Positions 26,668 to 36,270 of a stretch of DNA of 64,000 bases are shown here, in pieces (position 1 is the first letter of the stretch; the number at the start of each line of letters is the position of its first letter). Location: NCBI RefSeq assembly GCF_004297405.1, contig NZ_SCVC01000011.1, positions 356,247 to 420,246 of the forward strand, read 5' to 3'. The notes under the pieces were generated by a model. That model was not told the origin of the DNA. It did not search any database and worked only from the letters and a program-made list of their open reading frames with translations. Origin of the DNA: Reyranella sp. GTDB taxonomy: Bacteria > Pseudomonadota > Alphaproteobacteria > Reyranellales > Reyranellaceae. A program made the translations under genes and the position numbers.

Positions 26668-28017
26668 TTGGTGAGGGTGCGTACTAGGGTGGGAAAAATC
26701 GTGTGGCGCATATGCACAACTTTGATCGCGATCGTCGCGGGGGTGCTTGCTTGCGGCGTTGCGTATGCTGAAGGACCGACCGCACCTCCGCAGCCGTCGC
26801 AGCCGTGGCTGCTCGGTAACTGGGGCGGGTTCCGGACACACCTCTTGGAGAAAGGCGTCGACTTTCAGATCACTTACGTCAGCGAGGTCGGCTACAACCC
26901 CGTCGGTGGCGCCAAGTCGCTTGCCACCTATACCGACCAGGTTTCCGTCGGCGCGACCCTGGATCTCGAGAAGCTGATCACCCTGCCGAATTCGCTGCTG
27001 CAGATAACCTATACCGAGCGTGCTGGCCGCAACCTCGTGGAGGACGCCGGACTAGATACGTTGCAGCTCGTCCAGGAGGTCTACGGTCGCGGACAGACCG
27101 TGCGGCTGACGCAGTTCTACCTCGAGCACCGTTTCTTCAACGATCTGATCAATTTGCGCTGGGGCCGCTCGGCGATGGGCGATTCCTTCGCCGTCTTCTC
27201 CTGCGACTTCCAGAATCTCACCTTCTGCGGCTCGCAGCCCGGCAACCTCGTCGGCAATTACATCTATAATTGGCCGATCAGCCAATGGGGTGCCCGCGTC
27301 AGGGTGGCGATCGACGGCTTCGGCTATGTCCAGGCTGGCGCCTACGACCAGAATGAGCAGTATCTTGGATTCGAGAACAAGCTCTGGCCGGTCTGGTACT
27401 CCGGCTCGACCGGCGTGCTGCTGCCGTTCGAGCTGGCCTGGCTGCCAACCTTCGACAATGGCCGCCTGCCGGGCAGCTACAAGATCGGCGCCTGGTATTC
27501 GACGTCGGCGCTGAACGACCTAATTCTCGACGTGAACGGCAACCTCGCCGCCTTGACGGGCGATCCCGCCATGCAGCGGCGCGGCCTCTATGGCGGCTAC
27601 CTGACCTTCCAGCAGCAGGTCACACGCAACAGCTCAAGCGACCCGAATGCCGGCCTCAAGCTGTTCCTGAACGCCGCGGTCGCCGATGGCGAGACGTCGG
27701 CGACCAGCTTCCAGGTCGCCGCCGGACTTCTCTACACCGGTACGTTCAGCTCGCGACCGCACGATTCCATCGGCTTCGCCATCGGCACGACTCAGGTCAA
27801 CCACCGGCTGACTGATCTGCAGAACCTGCAGAACGCCATGGGGCTGGGACCAGTGCCGGTCAGGAACTCGGAGTACGTCATGGAGCTCTTCTACACCATA
27901 GCGCCGGTACCCGGCCTCCTGATCCGGCCGAACGTCCAGTACATCGCCACGCCGGGTGCCACCAGCCAGAACGCCAACATTTTCGTCCTCGGTCTCAAGA
28001 GCGTGATCAGTTTCTGA
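26668..28017 (+). CDS. OprB-family carbohydrate porin
   Basis: A 449-residue outer-membrane beta-barrel with a Sec signal (around LIAIVAGVLACGVAYAEG) and the OprB pattern: LLGNWGGFRTHLLEKGVDFQ at the mature N-terminus, FYLEHRFFNDLINLRWGRSA and NLVGNYIYNWPISQWGARVR in the middle, and a C-terminal strand ending in Phe (LGLKSVISF). OprB porins admit glucose and other carbohydrates. Several start codons are possible (TTG 26668, then GTGs at 26671, 26689 and 26701); the one at 26701 gives the most typical signal peptide. It sits between the GMC oxidoreductase and the second sugar porter. Confidence 0.88.
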   Translation: MVRVRTRVGKIVWRICTTLIAIVAGVLACGVAYAEGPTAPPQPSQPWLLGNWGGFRTHLLEKGVDFQITYVSEVGYNPVGGAKSLATYTDQVSVGATLDLEKLITLPNSLLQITYTERAGRNLVEDAGLDTLQLVQEVYGRGQTVRLTQFYLEHRFFNDLINLRWGRSAMGDSFAVFSCDFQNLTFCGSQPGNLVGNYIYNWPISQWGARVRVAIDGFGYVQAGAYDQNEQYLGFENKLWPVWYSGSTGVLLPFELAWLPTFDNGRLPGSYKIGAWYSTSALNDLILDVNGNLAALTGDPAMQRRGLYGGYLTFQQQVTRNSSSDPNAGLKLFLNAAVADGETSATSFQVAAGLLYTGTFSSRPHDSIGFAIGTTQVNHRLTDLQNLQNAMGLGPVPVRNSEYVMELFYTIAPVPGLLIRPNVQYIATPGATSQNANIFVLGLKSVISF

Positions 28018-28054
28018 CGTGATGCGCCGATCCCCCAAATAGCGAGTCCTTGCA

Positions 28055-29425
28055 ATGATTTACTTCCTGGCTTTTGTCGCGGCGATCGCCGGCTTCCTGT
28101 TCGGTTACGACGAGGGAGTGATCGCCGTTGCGCGAGCCTCCCTCGACAAGGACTTCCCCATGGGGCCGCTGGTCGGCGGCTTCATGACGGCGGCAGTGCC
28201 GCTCGGCGCGCTGGTCGCGGCAAGCGTGGCCGGCCGGATAACCGACCGCTTCGGGCGGCGCTCCGTGCTGATGGCGGCCGCTGCCCTGTTCATGGTCGGC
28301 GCTCTGGTGGCCGCGGGCATCTCGGCGGTATGGATGTTGATCGTCGCCCGCTTCGTGCTCGGTCTTGCGATCGGCGTCGCCGCCGTTGCCGCGCCGCTTT
28401 ACATCGCCGAGTGCGCTCCGTTTGCCATCCGCGGTGCGCTGGTATCGACCTACCAGCTCGCGATCACCGTCGGCATTCTCATGTCCTACCTGACAGGCAT
28501 CCTGATCGCCGGCGACGGTACCTGGCGCGTGATGTTCGGTCTCGGCGTCGTCCCCGGCGCGCTTTTCTTGGTCGGGCTCGCATTCCTGCCGGAGTCGCCG
28601 CGCTGGCTGGTCCTCAAGGGCTTTCCCGACAAGGCCCGCGCGGGCCTCAGCCGGTTGCGCGGTCCGGGCTGGGATGTCGATCGTGAACTCATTGAGATGG
28701 TCCGCACGGCCAAGGAAGAGGCCGGTCAGCGGGCCGGCTACCGCGCGTTGCTCGAGCCAGCAATTCGCCCAGCGCTGATCGTCGGTGTCGGTCTGTTCTT
28801 CCTGCAGCAATTGAGCGGCATCAACGCCGTGATTTACTACGCGCCCGAGATTTTCAATCATGCCGGCTTCGACAGTGCCAACACCCAGATGCTGGCCACC
28901 ATTGGCATCGGAACGGTCAACGTGCTCACGACCATCGTCGCGATGTTCCTTATCGACCGGATCGGCCGTAAGCCTTTGCTGGTGATTGGCTTTTTCGGCA
29001 CGGCCTTCACCATGCTGGTGATCGCAGCCGGGGTGATCTTCCCGGGGACGATGCCGTCCTGGATCATCATCGCGATGCTGCTGCTCTACATCGCTTCCTT
29101 TGCGATCGCGGTCGGGCCGCTACCGCATCTGCTGATGTCGGAGATTTTCCCGCTGCGGGTACGCGGTCCAGGCATGAGCATGGCGTCTCTCAGCAACTGG
29201 GGATTCAATTTCCTCGTGGTCTTCGCCTTTCCGCTCATGCTGGCTGGCCCTGGCTTGGCCTTCACCTTCACGGTGTTCGCGGTCATTTGCCTGGGAGGCA
29301 TCGCCTTTACGCTTACGCGTGTACCCGAAACCACCGGGCACTCGCTGGAAGCAATCGAAAGGCATCTCATGTCGGGCAAATCGCTGGGAGCGATGCGGCG
29401 TGAAAGTTCAGCAGTCGCTTCTTGA
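28055..29425 (+). CDS. MFS sugar porter 2
   Basis: A 456-residue sugar porter paralogous to the one at 21338. It has the full signature set: GFLFGYDEGVIAVA in helix 1, ITDRFGRRSVLMAAA, LPESPRWLVLKG, FLQQLSGINAVIYYAPEIF, IDRIGRKPLLVIG and RVPETTGHSLEAIE. Unlike paralogue 1 it keeps the classical QQLSGIN hexose-site block, so the two probably differ in specificity. ATG 28055 lies 37 bases after the porin stop, making a porin-permease pair for one carbohydrate. The next gene is an AraC regulator that could control the group. Confidence 0.9.
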   Translation: MIYFLAFVAAIAGFLFGYDEGVIAVARASLDKDFPMGPLVGGFMTAAVPLGALVAASVAGRITDRFGRRSVLMAAAALFMVGALVAAGISAVWMLIVARFVLGLAIGVAAVAAPLYIAECAPFAIRGALVSTYQLAITVGILMSYLTGILIAGDGTWRVMFGLGVVPGALFLVGLAFLPESPRWLVLKGFPDKARAGLSRLRGPGWDVDRELIEMVRTAKEEAGQRAGYRALLEPAIRPALIVGVGLFFLQQLSGINAVIYYAPEIFNHAGFDSANTQMLATIGIGTVNVLTTIVAMFLIDRIGRKPLLVIGFFGTAFTMLVIAAGVIFPGTMPSWIIIAMLLLYIASFAIAVGPLPHLLMSEIFPLRVRGPGMSMASLSNWGFNFLVVFAFPLMLAGPGLAFTFTVFAVICLGGIAFTLTRVPETTGHSLEAIERHLMSGKSLGAMRRESSAVAS

Positions 29426-29679
29426 GCAAGTTGGAGCGGCAGCAATCGGCTCTGACATGGAGGCAGCCTAAAAGCCCGCTTCCCTGTCGGGGGCACACCA
29501 CTGGGCGACCGTGAAGTCGACTTCGGTCAACCAACGTTCTGTCGCCGACGCCCAGTTGAACGACGCGATGCAACGGTCGTCGAATTGTGGATCGCATGCG
29601 GGACCACGCCACCGAGTGGCGCGTCATCCGACGAAATCGTATCCTGTCGCGGCCACAGCGTGGGAAATGACGGGCGGCA

Positions 29680-30624
29680 ATGCACTTCTACCGTCGGACT
29701 GTTACCGATAGTTCGGAGGAACTGGGGCGAGCCATCCCGGGTGCGAACTTCCACTGCGTGGCCGACTCTGGTCCCTCGTTCGGCGGGCGTTACTGGCACC
29801 TGCACCTGGAGGGGGTCGTTCTCAGCCGCCTGGAGATGGACCAGGCGAGCGTCTTGACCGTAGACGAGAGAGTTCCGGATTTCAGTGTCTGGCATGTCAT
29901 GAGCCCGCTATGCTCGGCCAATGGTAGAGATGTCGGCCTCCAGGATGTCGTCATGGTGCGGCCTGGCGAGGGCGGCACGATGCGCAGCGCTGGTGACGCC
30001 CATGTCGCGACTTTCGGTCTGGAGCCCTCGTTGTTCGCCAAGGCACCGGATCTAGATCTGCCGTTCGGCCCCTCCAACGCGGCCCGTGCAGGCCGCTGGC
30101 ATGTCGCCTCGGACGCGGCGCGACAGCGGTTCAACGCGCTCAATCAGACGGTGCTGGCGCAGCTCGACACCCAGCCGCAGATCCTCGAAACGCCGGCGAC
30201 GCGTACGACGCTGCGCAATGCCATACTCGACGCGATCATGGCGGTCGGCGAAGCGGCTACGTTTCGGCCCGACCGGGCGGCGGTCGGCAGACACACCAAG
30301 ATCATGGCGCGGTTCGAACGCACTATCGAGGAAGCCGGCGATGAGCCGATCGATATGCTGGAACTTTGTCGCAGGAGCGGGACATCGCGGCGCTCGCTCG
30401 AAGCAGTGGTCCAGCTCCGAACTGGCAGGTCGCCCCAGGACTATCTGCGCTGGCGCCGGCTGTGGCGGGCCCGAACAATGCTCCGTCGGCCCGCAGAAGG
30501 CACCACCGTGACCGGCATCGCCTTCAAGTTGGGCTTCTGGCATCTCGGCCGATTTGCAGCCGCCTATGCGTCGGCCTTCGGCGAACGCCCCAGCGCTACC
30601 CTGGCTCGGGCAATCCGGCACTGA
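29680..30624 (+). CDS. AraC-family transcriptional regulator (EutR-like)
   Basis: A 314-residue AraC-family regulator. The N-terminal 190 residues are a cupin-like sensing domain (YWHLHLEGVVLSRLEMDQAS). The C-terminal 100 carry two helix-turn-helices, with LELCRRSGTSRRSLEAVVQL and AFKLGFWHLGRFAAAYASAF as the recognition regions and FGERPSATLAR as the family tail. The pattern is closest to the EutR-like group. ATG 29680 opens the frame; the 254 bases before it hold no gene. Downstream is an amidohydrolase about 290 bases away, so it may serve either the sugar cluster or the next operon. Confidence 0.88.
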   Translation: MHFYRRTVTDSSEELGRAIPGANFHCVADSGPSFGGRYWHLHLEGVVLSRLEMDQASVLTVDERVPDFSVWHVMSPLCSANGRDVGLQDVVMVRPGEGGTMRSAGDAHVATFGLEPSLFAKAPDLDLPFGPSNAARAGRWHVASDAARQRFNALNQTVLAQLDTQPQILETPATRTTLRNAILDAIMAVGEAATFRPDRAAVGRHTKIMARFERTIEEAGDEPIDMLELCRRSGTSRRSLEAVVQLRTGRSPQDYLRWRRLWRARTMLRRPAEGTTVTGIAFKLGFWHLGRFAAAYASAFGERPSATLARAIRH

Positions 30625-30915
30625 GCGCGCCCCGGAGTTCCTGGTTCCTGAGCAGGAGGGGGAGAGGCTCTCCACCATCGGGCGGCGCAGCATGAATTTT
30701 GCGCAAACTGGATAGCGGCGGGTGATGGCCATCTGCTGTCATCGCATCGACGCCCGAACTTGTTGTCAGGTGTCTTGGCACAATGATGACGGCGCTTCCG
30801 ACGTGGAGCGACTCGCTTCAATCCGTATGTGCCGAATTGAGCGACCGCGAGCCCGTCATGCTGTTTCAGAATCTTCTGCTGCACCTGGTCGTGGCCCCTT
30901 TGGAGAGAGACGACC

Positions 30916-32568
30916 ATGCCAGGACCGATCACCATCTTCAGCGCCAGGAAGATCATCACCATGGATCCCGCCGTTGAAGAAGCGACACACGTCGCGGTGC
31001 GGGACGGCATTATCCTGGAAGTCGGCACGCTCAATGAGTGTGCGGTCTGGGGCGACCACACGCTGGACGACCGCTTCGGCGACAGCATCCTCATTCCGGG
31101 CCTGATCGAGAGTCATGCCCATCTCCTGGATGGGCTGCTCTGGGCCAAGGCGGAGTATGTCGGCCCGATCGACCGCCGTGATCCGTCGGGCAAACTGCAC
31201 AAGGGGCTCGCCAGCATTCCGGCTCTCGTGAAACGATTGAAGGAGGTCGAAGCCGCGATCTCCGACCCGACGGCGCCGCTTGTCGGCTGGGGCGTCGATC
31301 CTTCGCTCAACGATCTCCCCGATCCGATTACGCGTCACGACCTCGACCAGGTCTCGAAGACCCGCCCGATCTTCCTGCTCGCCGCGAGCTGCCACATCGC
31401 CTACGTCAATTCCGCGACCCTCGAGCTGGCGAACTATGCCGCCATCAAGGCGCCCGGAGTCCTGCGCGATGCTTCGGGCGCTCCAACCGGCGAGTTGCAG
31501 GAAATGGCGGCCATGATGGCGGCCATCAAGGCGGTCGCATCGAACCTGGTCGGCGCCTCGACCGACGCCGAGCAGTTCTTCAATTTCGCCAAAGTTGCCC
31601 AGGTGCGCGGCGTGACGACCATCGTCGACGGCGGCGGCAGCACATATTTCGAACCGGCCTTCCTGCAGGCCGCTCTTGCCGCCACTGGCTCACCGGATTT
31701 TCCGGTGCGCATCGTCGCTCACAACAATGGCATCACAGTCCCCAAGGTCGAGGACATGATCGAGGCCGCGACAATGCTGAGGGGTAAGGGCAACGACAAG
31801 CTCGTCTTTCAAGGCATCAAGATCCTGCTGGACGGCTCCAATCAAGGCTTCACCGGCCGGCTGCGGCCGCCGGGTTATCTTCGCACCGGAGCCAATGGTC
31901 TGTGGAATCGGGCGCCCGAGGAGCTGAGGCGGATCGTGTCGGCAATGCATGCCGCCGGCATGCAGATCGTGGCGCATTGCAACGCCGATCAAGCCTCCGA
32001 AGCCTTTATCGAGGCCGTGGCGGCAGCACAGGCCGAAAAGCCGCGCTTCGATCACCGGCATTTCATCGTCCATGGTCAGCTCCTGAACGAATCGCAGCTG
32101 CGGCGCATGGCGACGCTCGGTATCTCCGCCACGCTGTTCTCCAACCACATGTACTACTGGGGCGACTTCCATCGCACCCATACGTTCGGCGCCTTCCGCG
32201 CCGCCGCGATGAATCCGGCGGCGACGGCACTCCGTCTTGGAGTCATCGTAGCGGCGCACAGCGACACACCGGTGTCCCCAGTCGACCCGCTTCTCACGAT
32301 GTGGGCCGCCGTCAACCGCGTCACCACGACGGGACGGGTGCAAGGCCCGAGGGAACGGGTATCCGCCTACGAGGGCTTGCGGATGATGACGTACAATGCC
32401 GCCTGGCTGCTGCATCGCGATCACGAGATCGGCAGCATCCGCGTCGGCAAGCGCGCCGACTTCACCGTACTGGCGCATGATCCCCTGGCGGTCGAGCCAA
32501 TGGCCATCAAGGACATTCCGGTGCGGGGTACCATCCTGGGTGGGCGCGTCTTCCCGACGGCGGGCTGA
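30916..32568 (+). CDS. Amidohydrolase-3 (YtcJ-like) family hydrolase
   Basis: A 550-residue amidohydrolase of the long YtcJ/exoenzyme-regulatory type. The N-terminal cap is TIFSARKIITMDPAVEEATH; the metal HxH is in LIPGLIESHAHLLDG; MQIVAHCNADQASEAF, RHFIVHGQLLNESQLRRMA and IVAAHSDTPVSPVDP supply later metal and catalytic residues. The C-terminal cap closes with IRVGKRADFTVLAHDP. Such enzymes hydrolyse amide or cyclic amide bonds in N-substituted compounds. No signal peptide. GGAGAGAGACGACC precedes ATG 30916. It starts a rightward operon with the CobW GTPase six bases after its stop, which could load its metal. Confidence 0.88.
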   Translation: MPGPITIFSARKIITMDPAVEEATHVAVRDGIILEVGTLNECAVWGDHTLDDRFGDSILIPGLIESHAHLLDGLLWAKAEYVGPIDRRDPSGKLHKGLASIPALVKRLKEVEAAISDPTAPLVGWGVDPSLNDLPDPITRHDLDQVSKTRPIFLLAASCHIAYVNSATLELANYAAIKAPGVLRDASGAPTGELQEMAAMMAAIKAVASNLVGASTDAEQFFNFAKVAQVRGVTTIVDGGGSTYFEPAFLQAALAATGSPDFPVRIVAHNNGITVPKVEDMIEAATMLRGKGNDKLVFQGIKILLDGSNQGFTGRLRPPGYLRTGANGLWNRAPEELRRIVSAMHAAGMQIVAHCNADQASEAFIEAVAAAQAEKPRFDHRHFIVHGQLLNESQLRRMATLGISATLFSNHMYYWGDFHRTHTFGAFRAAAMNPAATALRLGVIVAAHSDTPVSPVDPLLTMWAAVNRVTTTGRVQGPRERVSAYEGLRMMTYNAAWLLHRDHEIGSIRVGKRADFTVLAHDPLAVEPMAIKDIPVRGTILGGRVFPTAG

Positions 32569-32574
32569 CAGTCC

Positions 32575-33558
32575 GTGAACATCCCTGTCACTGTCATCGG
32601 CGGATATCTCGGGGCCGGCAAGACGACCCTGCTCAACCGCCTGCTCGCCCACCCGCAGGGGGTGAGGCTCGCCGTCGTCGTCAATGACTTCGGCAGCGTG
32701 AACATCGATGCGGCGCTGATCGCGAACCGTGACGGGGAGACTATCAGCCTGACCAACGGCTGCGTCTGCTGTTCGATCGGCGACAATCTGGCGCTTGCCC
32801 TGTATGACCTTGCCGAGCGCCCGGATGGTCCCGAGCATATTGTCGTCGAGGCGAGCGGCGTCGCCGATCCGGCCAGGATCGCAGGCTATGCGGCGAGCCA
32901 TCCCCGCCTGTTTCTCGACGGTATCGTCGTGGTGGCCGACGCGGAGACAGTCCGCGCGCGAGTGCACGACGCGTATGTCGGCGATCTCGTGCGGCGTCAG
33001 CTCGAGACGGCCGACTTGATTGCGCTCAGCAAGACGGACCTGGTCGACGCCAAAACCGTCCAGCAGGTACAGGAATGGATTTCTGTCGAGGTGCCGGATG
33101 CCCGCGTCGTAACCGCACCCAGGGCAGGCCAGGTCGCGGACCTCTTGCTCTCAGGCCCCGGTGGACATGCTGTCCTGTATGACGCACTGCCCGGTGGCGA
33201 GCACGCCCGACAATTCATGACCTGGAGTTTCGTACGAGGAGGGGTGCTGGATGGCGACGCCTTGCGCACGGTGATTGCGGCGCTCCCGGCGGCGGTGGTG
33301 CGCGCCAAGGGCGTCGTGCGGCTGGCCGAAGCGCCCGATCGCCGCTTCGTATTGCAACTCGTCGGCCGCCGCTGGTCGCTTGAGCCTGATCATGTCGAGA
33401 ACCGGGACACCGTGGTGCCGGACCGTAGCGTGATCGTCTGCATTGGGCTGGCCGATCAACTGGAGCCGGAGCGCCTCGAAGCGCTTTTTGCCCCAGTATC
33501 GGTCGCGGTCGTCCCGCGAGCCGTAAAGGCCTTACTGCAGGGAGTAGAGAGGCCATGA
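32575..33558 (+). CDS. CobW/COG0523-family GTP-dependent metallochaperone
   Basis: A 327-residue G3E-family GTPase. Walker A is GGYLGAGKT (residues 9-17), the metal-binding CVCC is at 63-66 in TNGCVCCSIGD, the guanine motif SKTD is at 152-155, and VVEASGVADPARI is switch/Walker B. A C-terminal CobW_C domain follows (VRAKGVVRLAEAPDRRFVLQ). COG0523 proteins deliver zinc, cobalt or other metals to client enzymes. It starts with GTG six bases past the amidohydrolase and its end overlaps the exporter start (ATGA). The tight spacing suggests that the amidohydrolase is the client, which is inference. Confidence 0.9.
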   Translation: MNIPVTVIGGYLGAGKTTLLNRLLAHPQGVRLAVVVNDFGSVNIDAALIANRDGETISLTNGCVCCSIGDNLALALYDLAERPDGPEHIVVEASGVADPARIAGYAASHPRLFLDGIVVVADAETVRARVHDAYVGDLVRRQLETADLIALSKTDLVDAKTVQQVQEWISVEVPDARVVTAPRAGQVADLLLSGPGGHAVLYDALPGGEHARQFMTWSFVRGGVLDGDALRTVIAALPAAVVRAKGVVRLAEAPDRRFVLQLVGRRWSLEPDHVENRDTVVPDRSVIVCIGLADQLEPERLEALFAPVSVAVVPRAVKALLQGVERP

Positions 33559-35108
33559 GCGATACGGCGCGGGCGCTGGAGGGGGAGAGGGCCCGAGTGG
33601 TCAGCGGATCGGCGCTGCTGGCGTTGGTTGGCGCCTCGCTGCCCATGAATCTCGATCCGTCGATCCACAACATCGCCGTCGTAGCGGCGGGCAATGCACT
33701 GCATATGACCGGCGCCGAGCGATCACTGGCGGCGAGCCTCGGAACGCTCTGCATCGCGGCCAGTATCATGGCGACCGGAAGCCTGGGCGACCGGATTGGC
33801 CGAAAGAAAGTGATGCTGCTCGGGCTGCTGGTGACGCTGGCCGGCGGGCTGACAACATCGTTGGCCCCGAACGCCACCGTGTTCGCGCTGGGACGCGCCC
33901 TGTCCGGAGTGGGATTTGCCGCGTCGTTCGGACTTTCCTTCGCGCTGCTGCGTGCGGTGGCGCCCGAGCCGGAGGCACTGGCGCGGTCCGTCGCCAAGTG
34001 GCTCGCGCTGCAGACGCTGGGCATTGTGGTCCTGTGCGTGCTGGGCGGCTACGTCGCCGGCGTGAGCTGGCGAGCGGCGTATCTGTTGGGGCCGGCGGTC
34101 GGCGTAGGAGCGCTCGTCTGGTGCTTGAAGGCTGTTCCCGAAGCAAAAGACCCTGCGGCCGGTCGTCTCGATGTTCTGGGTCTGGCCCTGGTGGCGGTGG
34201 GGTTGGTCAGCACGCTCTATGCCGTCAGCAACGCGGCGTCGGCTGGCTGGGGTAGCGGCGAAGTGCTGATCCCGATGGTGATCGGTCTCGTCGGCCTGGC
34301 CGCTTTCGCGCTCTGGGAATGGCACTGCGCACATCCGGCCTTTCCCATTCGCTCCTTTGTCGATCCAGAACTTCTGGCCGGCGCCCTGTCGGGCATCGGC
34401 TTCAATATTGGAAACGCTGTTATTGCCATCCAGCTCTCGCTGCTGTGGCAGTACGTCTATCGCTACACGCCATTCGAGGTGAGCCTGGGACAGCTTCCCT
34501 TCATCGCAGCCTGCATCGTGGCGGCGAGTTGGGCGGGCAGCCTGGTGGCGCGCGGCGTGGCCATGCGGCTGCTGATTCCGGGTGGCCTGATCGCCATGGC
34601 GGTGGCCCTGACGGCAATGGCGTTCTCGGGTGAAAAGACGCCTTACTTCATGTTCGTGGTTCCGCTGGTCGTGGCGGGGGTCGGCATGATGCTGACGCAG
34701 GCGCCGGCGGCCAACGTTTTCGTCGCCAAGCCGCCGCCCGCGCTCGTCGGGGCCATCGGCTCCTCGCGCACGGCATTCGGTCAGTTCGGTTTCGCGTTGG
34801 GCTTGGCGCTGAGCTCCTCGCTGATCTACGGAATGTTCTCACCGCTCTTGCGGCAGCGGCTCGAACAGGCGGGCGCAACGCCGGGCGAGCAGGCCCAGGC
34901 CATCGGCATCCTCCAGTCCTATGTGCAGACCGGTAATACCGACAAGTTCGACGCGAGATTGGTGCACGAGGTCATTGCCAACGGCACGACGGCCTATCTC
35001 AGCAGCTACCGCATCACGATGCTGGTCATGGCCGGACTGATCACGTTGATCGCAGCATTGTCCTACTGGATCCTGGCTCGGAAAAGCCATGTCAAAACTC
35101 AAGTGTGA
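33555..35108 (+). CDS. MFS exporter, DHA2 (14-helix) type
   Basis: A 517-residue major-facilitator protein with about fourteen membrane helices and the DHA2 layout seen in EmrB/QacA drug and metabolite exporters. Blocks include LGDRIGRKKVMLLGLLVTLA (loop 2-3 motif), RALSGVGFAASFGLSFALLR, and the later GAIGSSRTAFGQFGFALGLA. It overlaps the CobW stop by four bases and is itself overlapped at its end by the outer-membrane protein, so all four genes 30916-36009 look like one operon. It could export a product or a toxic substrate of that operon; the substrate is unknown. Confidence 0.87.
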   Translation: MSDTARALEGERARVVSGSALLALVGASLPMNLDPSIHNIAVVAAGNALHMTGAERSLAASLGTLCIAASIMATGSLGDRIGRKKVMLLGLLVTLAGGLTTSLAPNATVFALGRALSGVGFAASFGLSFALLRAVAPEPEALARSVAKWLALQTLGIVVLCVLGGYVAGVSWRAAYLLGPAVGVGALVWCLKAVPEAKDPAAGRLDVLGLALVAVGLVSTLYAVSNAASAGWGSGEVLIPMVIGLVGLAAFALWEWHCAHPAFPIRSFVDPELLAGALSGIGFNIGNAVIAIQLSLLWQYVYRYTPFEVSLGQLPFIAACIVAASWAGSLVARGVAMRLLIPGGLIAMAVALTAMAFSGEKTPYFMFVVPLVVAGVGMMLTQAPAANVFVAKPPPALVGAIGSSRTAFGQFGFALGLALSSSLIYGMFSPLLRQRLEQAGATPGEQAQAIGILQSYVQTGNTDKFDARLVHEVIANGTTAYLSSYRITMLVMAGLITLIAALSYWILARKSHVKTQV

Positions 35109-36009
35109 GAGCAAAGCGCAGATGATCGAAGACTACAAAAGTTGGCGTGCAGCTATGGCCGCGATCGTCGCCACCCTGTTCGCGGGTATGTCGGGGCCTG
35201 CGGTTGCTGAGGAGGCATCGTCGGCCGATGGCTGGCGGTTCAATGCCACGGCCTACGCGTGGTTCACGAGCGTAAGTGGCAACGTGACCGCGCGGGGACA
35301 GACATTCGGCGTCAACGCGGGCTTCTTCGACATCATCAACAACAGCAGCTCGATCGCCGCGTTCAACGGTTACTTCGAGGCGAACAAGGGGCCAGTCGGC
35401 TTTTACGCCGATTTGGTCTGGTCCAATCTCGGCTTTCCGAAATCGGCGGCACGCTACCGCAACCCTCTGCCTGGTCTCGATGTCAATGGCGTCGTCAATG
35501 CCCAGCTAGGCTATACGATGACCATCGTCGAGGTCGGGGGCATCTACGAAGTCTCCCGTTGGTCGCACAGTCCGGGCTCCTTCACTGCGGCTGACGCACT
35601 ATTGGGTTTCCGATACTGGAACAATTCGGTTGCCGCGAGCCTCGACGCGGTGATGACAGCCGATCTCTACAATCTGGGCTTCGAGCGATCGCGGGATATC
35701 GCCGTCGCCAAGTCGGGCAATCTCGAGTGGGTCGATCCGGTGGTCGGGTTTCGTGTGCGCCATCAGTTCACCCCCAGCCAGACAGCGTTCCTGCGCGGCG
35801 ATATCGGCGGTTTCGGCCTCGGCAGTCTGTTCTCGTGGCAGGCCGTTGCGGCCTATGCCTACTCTTGGCAGTTCGAGGGCTACAAGCTCGCCGCTACGCT
35901 GGGCTATCGCGCTCTCGCGACGAGCTATACGACTGGAGCGGGCATCGAGACGAGGGGTGTCGACCTGGTGCTGCATGGCCCCCTCATCGGGTTTAGCGTC
36001 AAGTTCTGA
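35089..36009 (+). CDS. Outer-membrane beta-barrel protein
   Basis: A 306-residue exported protein. The N-terminus has a hydrophobic signal (MAAIVATLFAGMSGPAVAEE) after an unusually long polar stretch, so a later ATG at 35122 is a good alternative start. The mature part is beta-strand rich with aromatic girdles (GWRFNATAYAWFTSVSGNVT, SLFSWQAVAAYAYSWQFEGY) and ends in a strand with terminal Phe (GPLIGFSVKF), a typical outer-membrane insertion signal. It resembles uncharacterised OmpA/OmpW-like eight-to-ten-strand barrels. It overlaps the DHA2 exporter by 20 bases, suggesting cotranscription and perhaps an outer-membrane partner role. Confidence 0.75.
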   Translation: MSKLKCESKAQMIEDYKSWRAAMAAIVATLFAGMSGPAVAEEASSADGWRFNATAYAWFTSVSGNVTARGQTFGVNAGFFDIINNSSSIAAFNGYFEANKGPVGFYADLVWSNLGFPKSAARYRNPLPGLDVNGVVNAQLGYTMTIVEVGGIYEVSRWSHSPGSFTAADALLGFRYWNNSVAASLDAVMTADLYNLGFERSRDIAVAKSGNLEWVDPVVGFRVRHQFTPSQTAFLRGDIGGFGLGSLFSWQAVAAYAYSWQFEGYKLAATLGYRALATSYTTGAGIETRGVDLVLHGPLIGFSVKF

Positions 36010-36031
36010 GAGGGCTGCGCCCCCTGTTGTC

Positions 36032-36244
36032 ATGTTGGGGCAGTCGGAGACGGTGGCAGATGTCTACCTGTGCGAAGTCGAATATCCGCTGGAACAGCGC
36101 ATCGACGAGTGGGAATATTGGGCGTTCAACGCCGACAGGTCGGTGAACGTCTTGGAGAACCTCGATCGCTGCTTTGCTTGCCATAAGCTGCAAGCCAGGC
36201 AGAATTTCGTGCACACGCTCGACTTGATGAAGAACGCGAACTAG
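36032..36244 (+). pseudogene. Truncated cytochrome P460-like / c-type heme protein fragment
   Basis: A 70-codon frame ends with WEYWAFNADRSVNVLENLDR followed by [16 protein letters not shown]. CxxCH at residues 47-51 is a heme c motif, and the WxYW ... CFxCH ... FV pattern is the C-terminal part of cytochrome P460-family proteins. The usual N-terminal half of about 80-100 residues and any signal peptide are missing, because the frame starts just after the barrel gene. It lies 26 bases before the [2Fe-2S] subunit of a molybdo-hydroxylase, a place where cytochrome c partners are commonly encoded. I interpret it as a truncated remnant. Confidence 0.65.
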
Positions 36245-36270
36245 GCAACCTCAACCACAGGGGGACACCC

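Noticed and set aside
30783..30977. Short rightward frame before the amidohydrolase
   Set aside because: It overlaps the amidohydrolase start and has no ribosome site or recognisable sequence.
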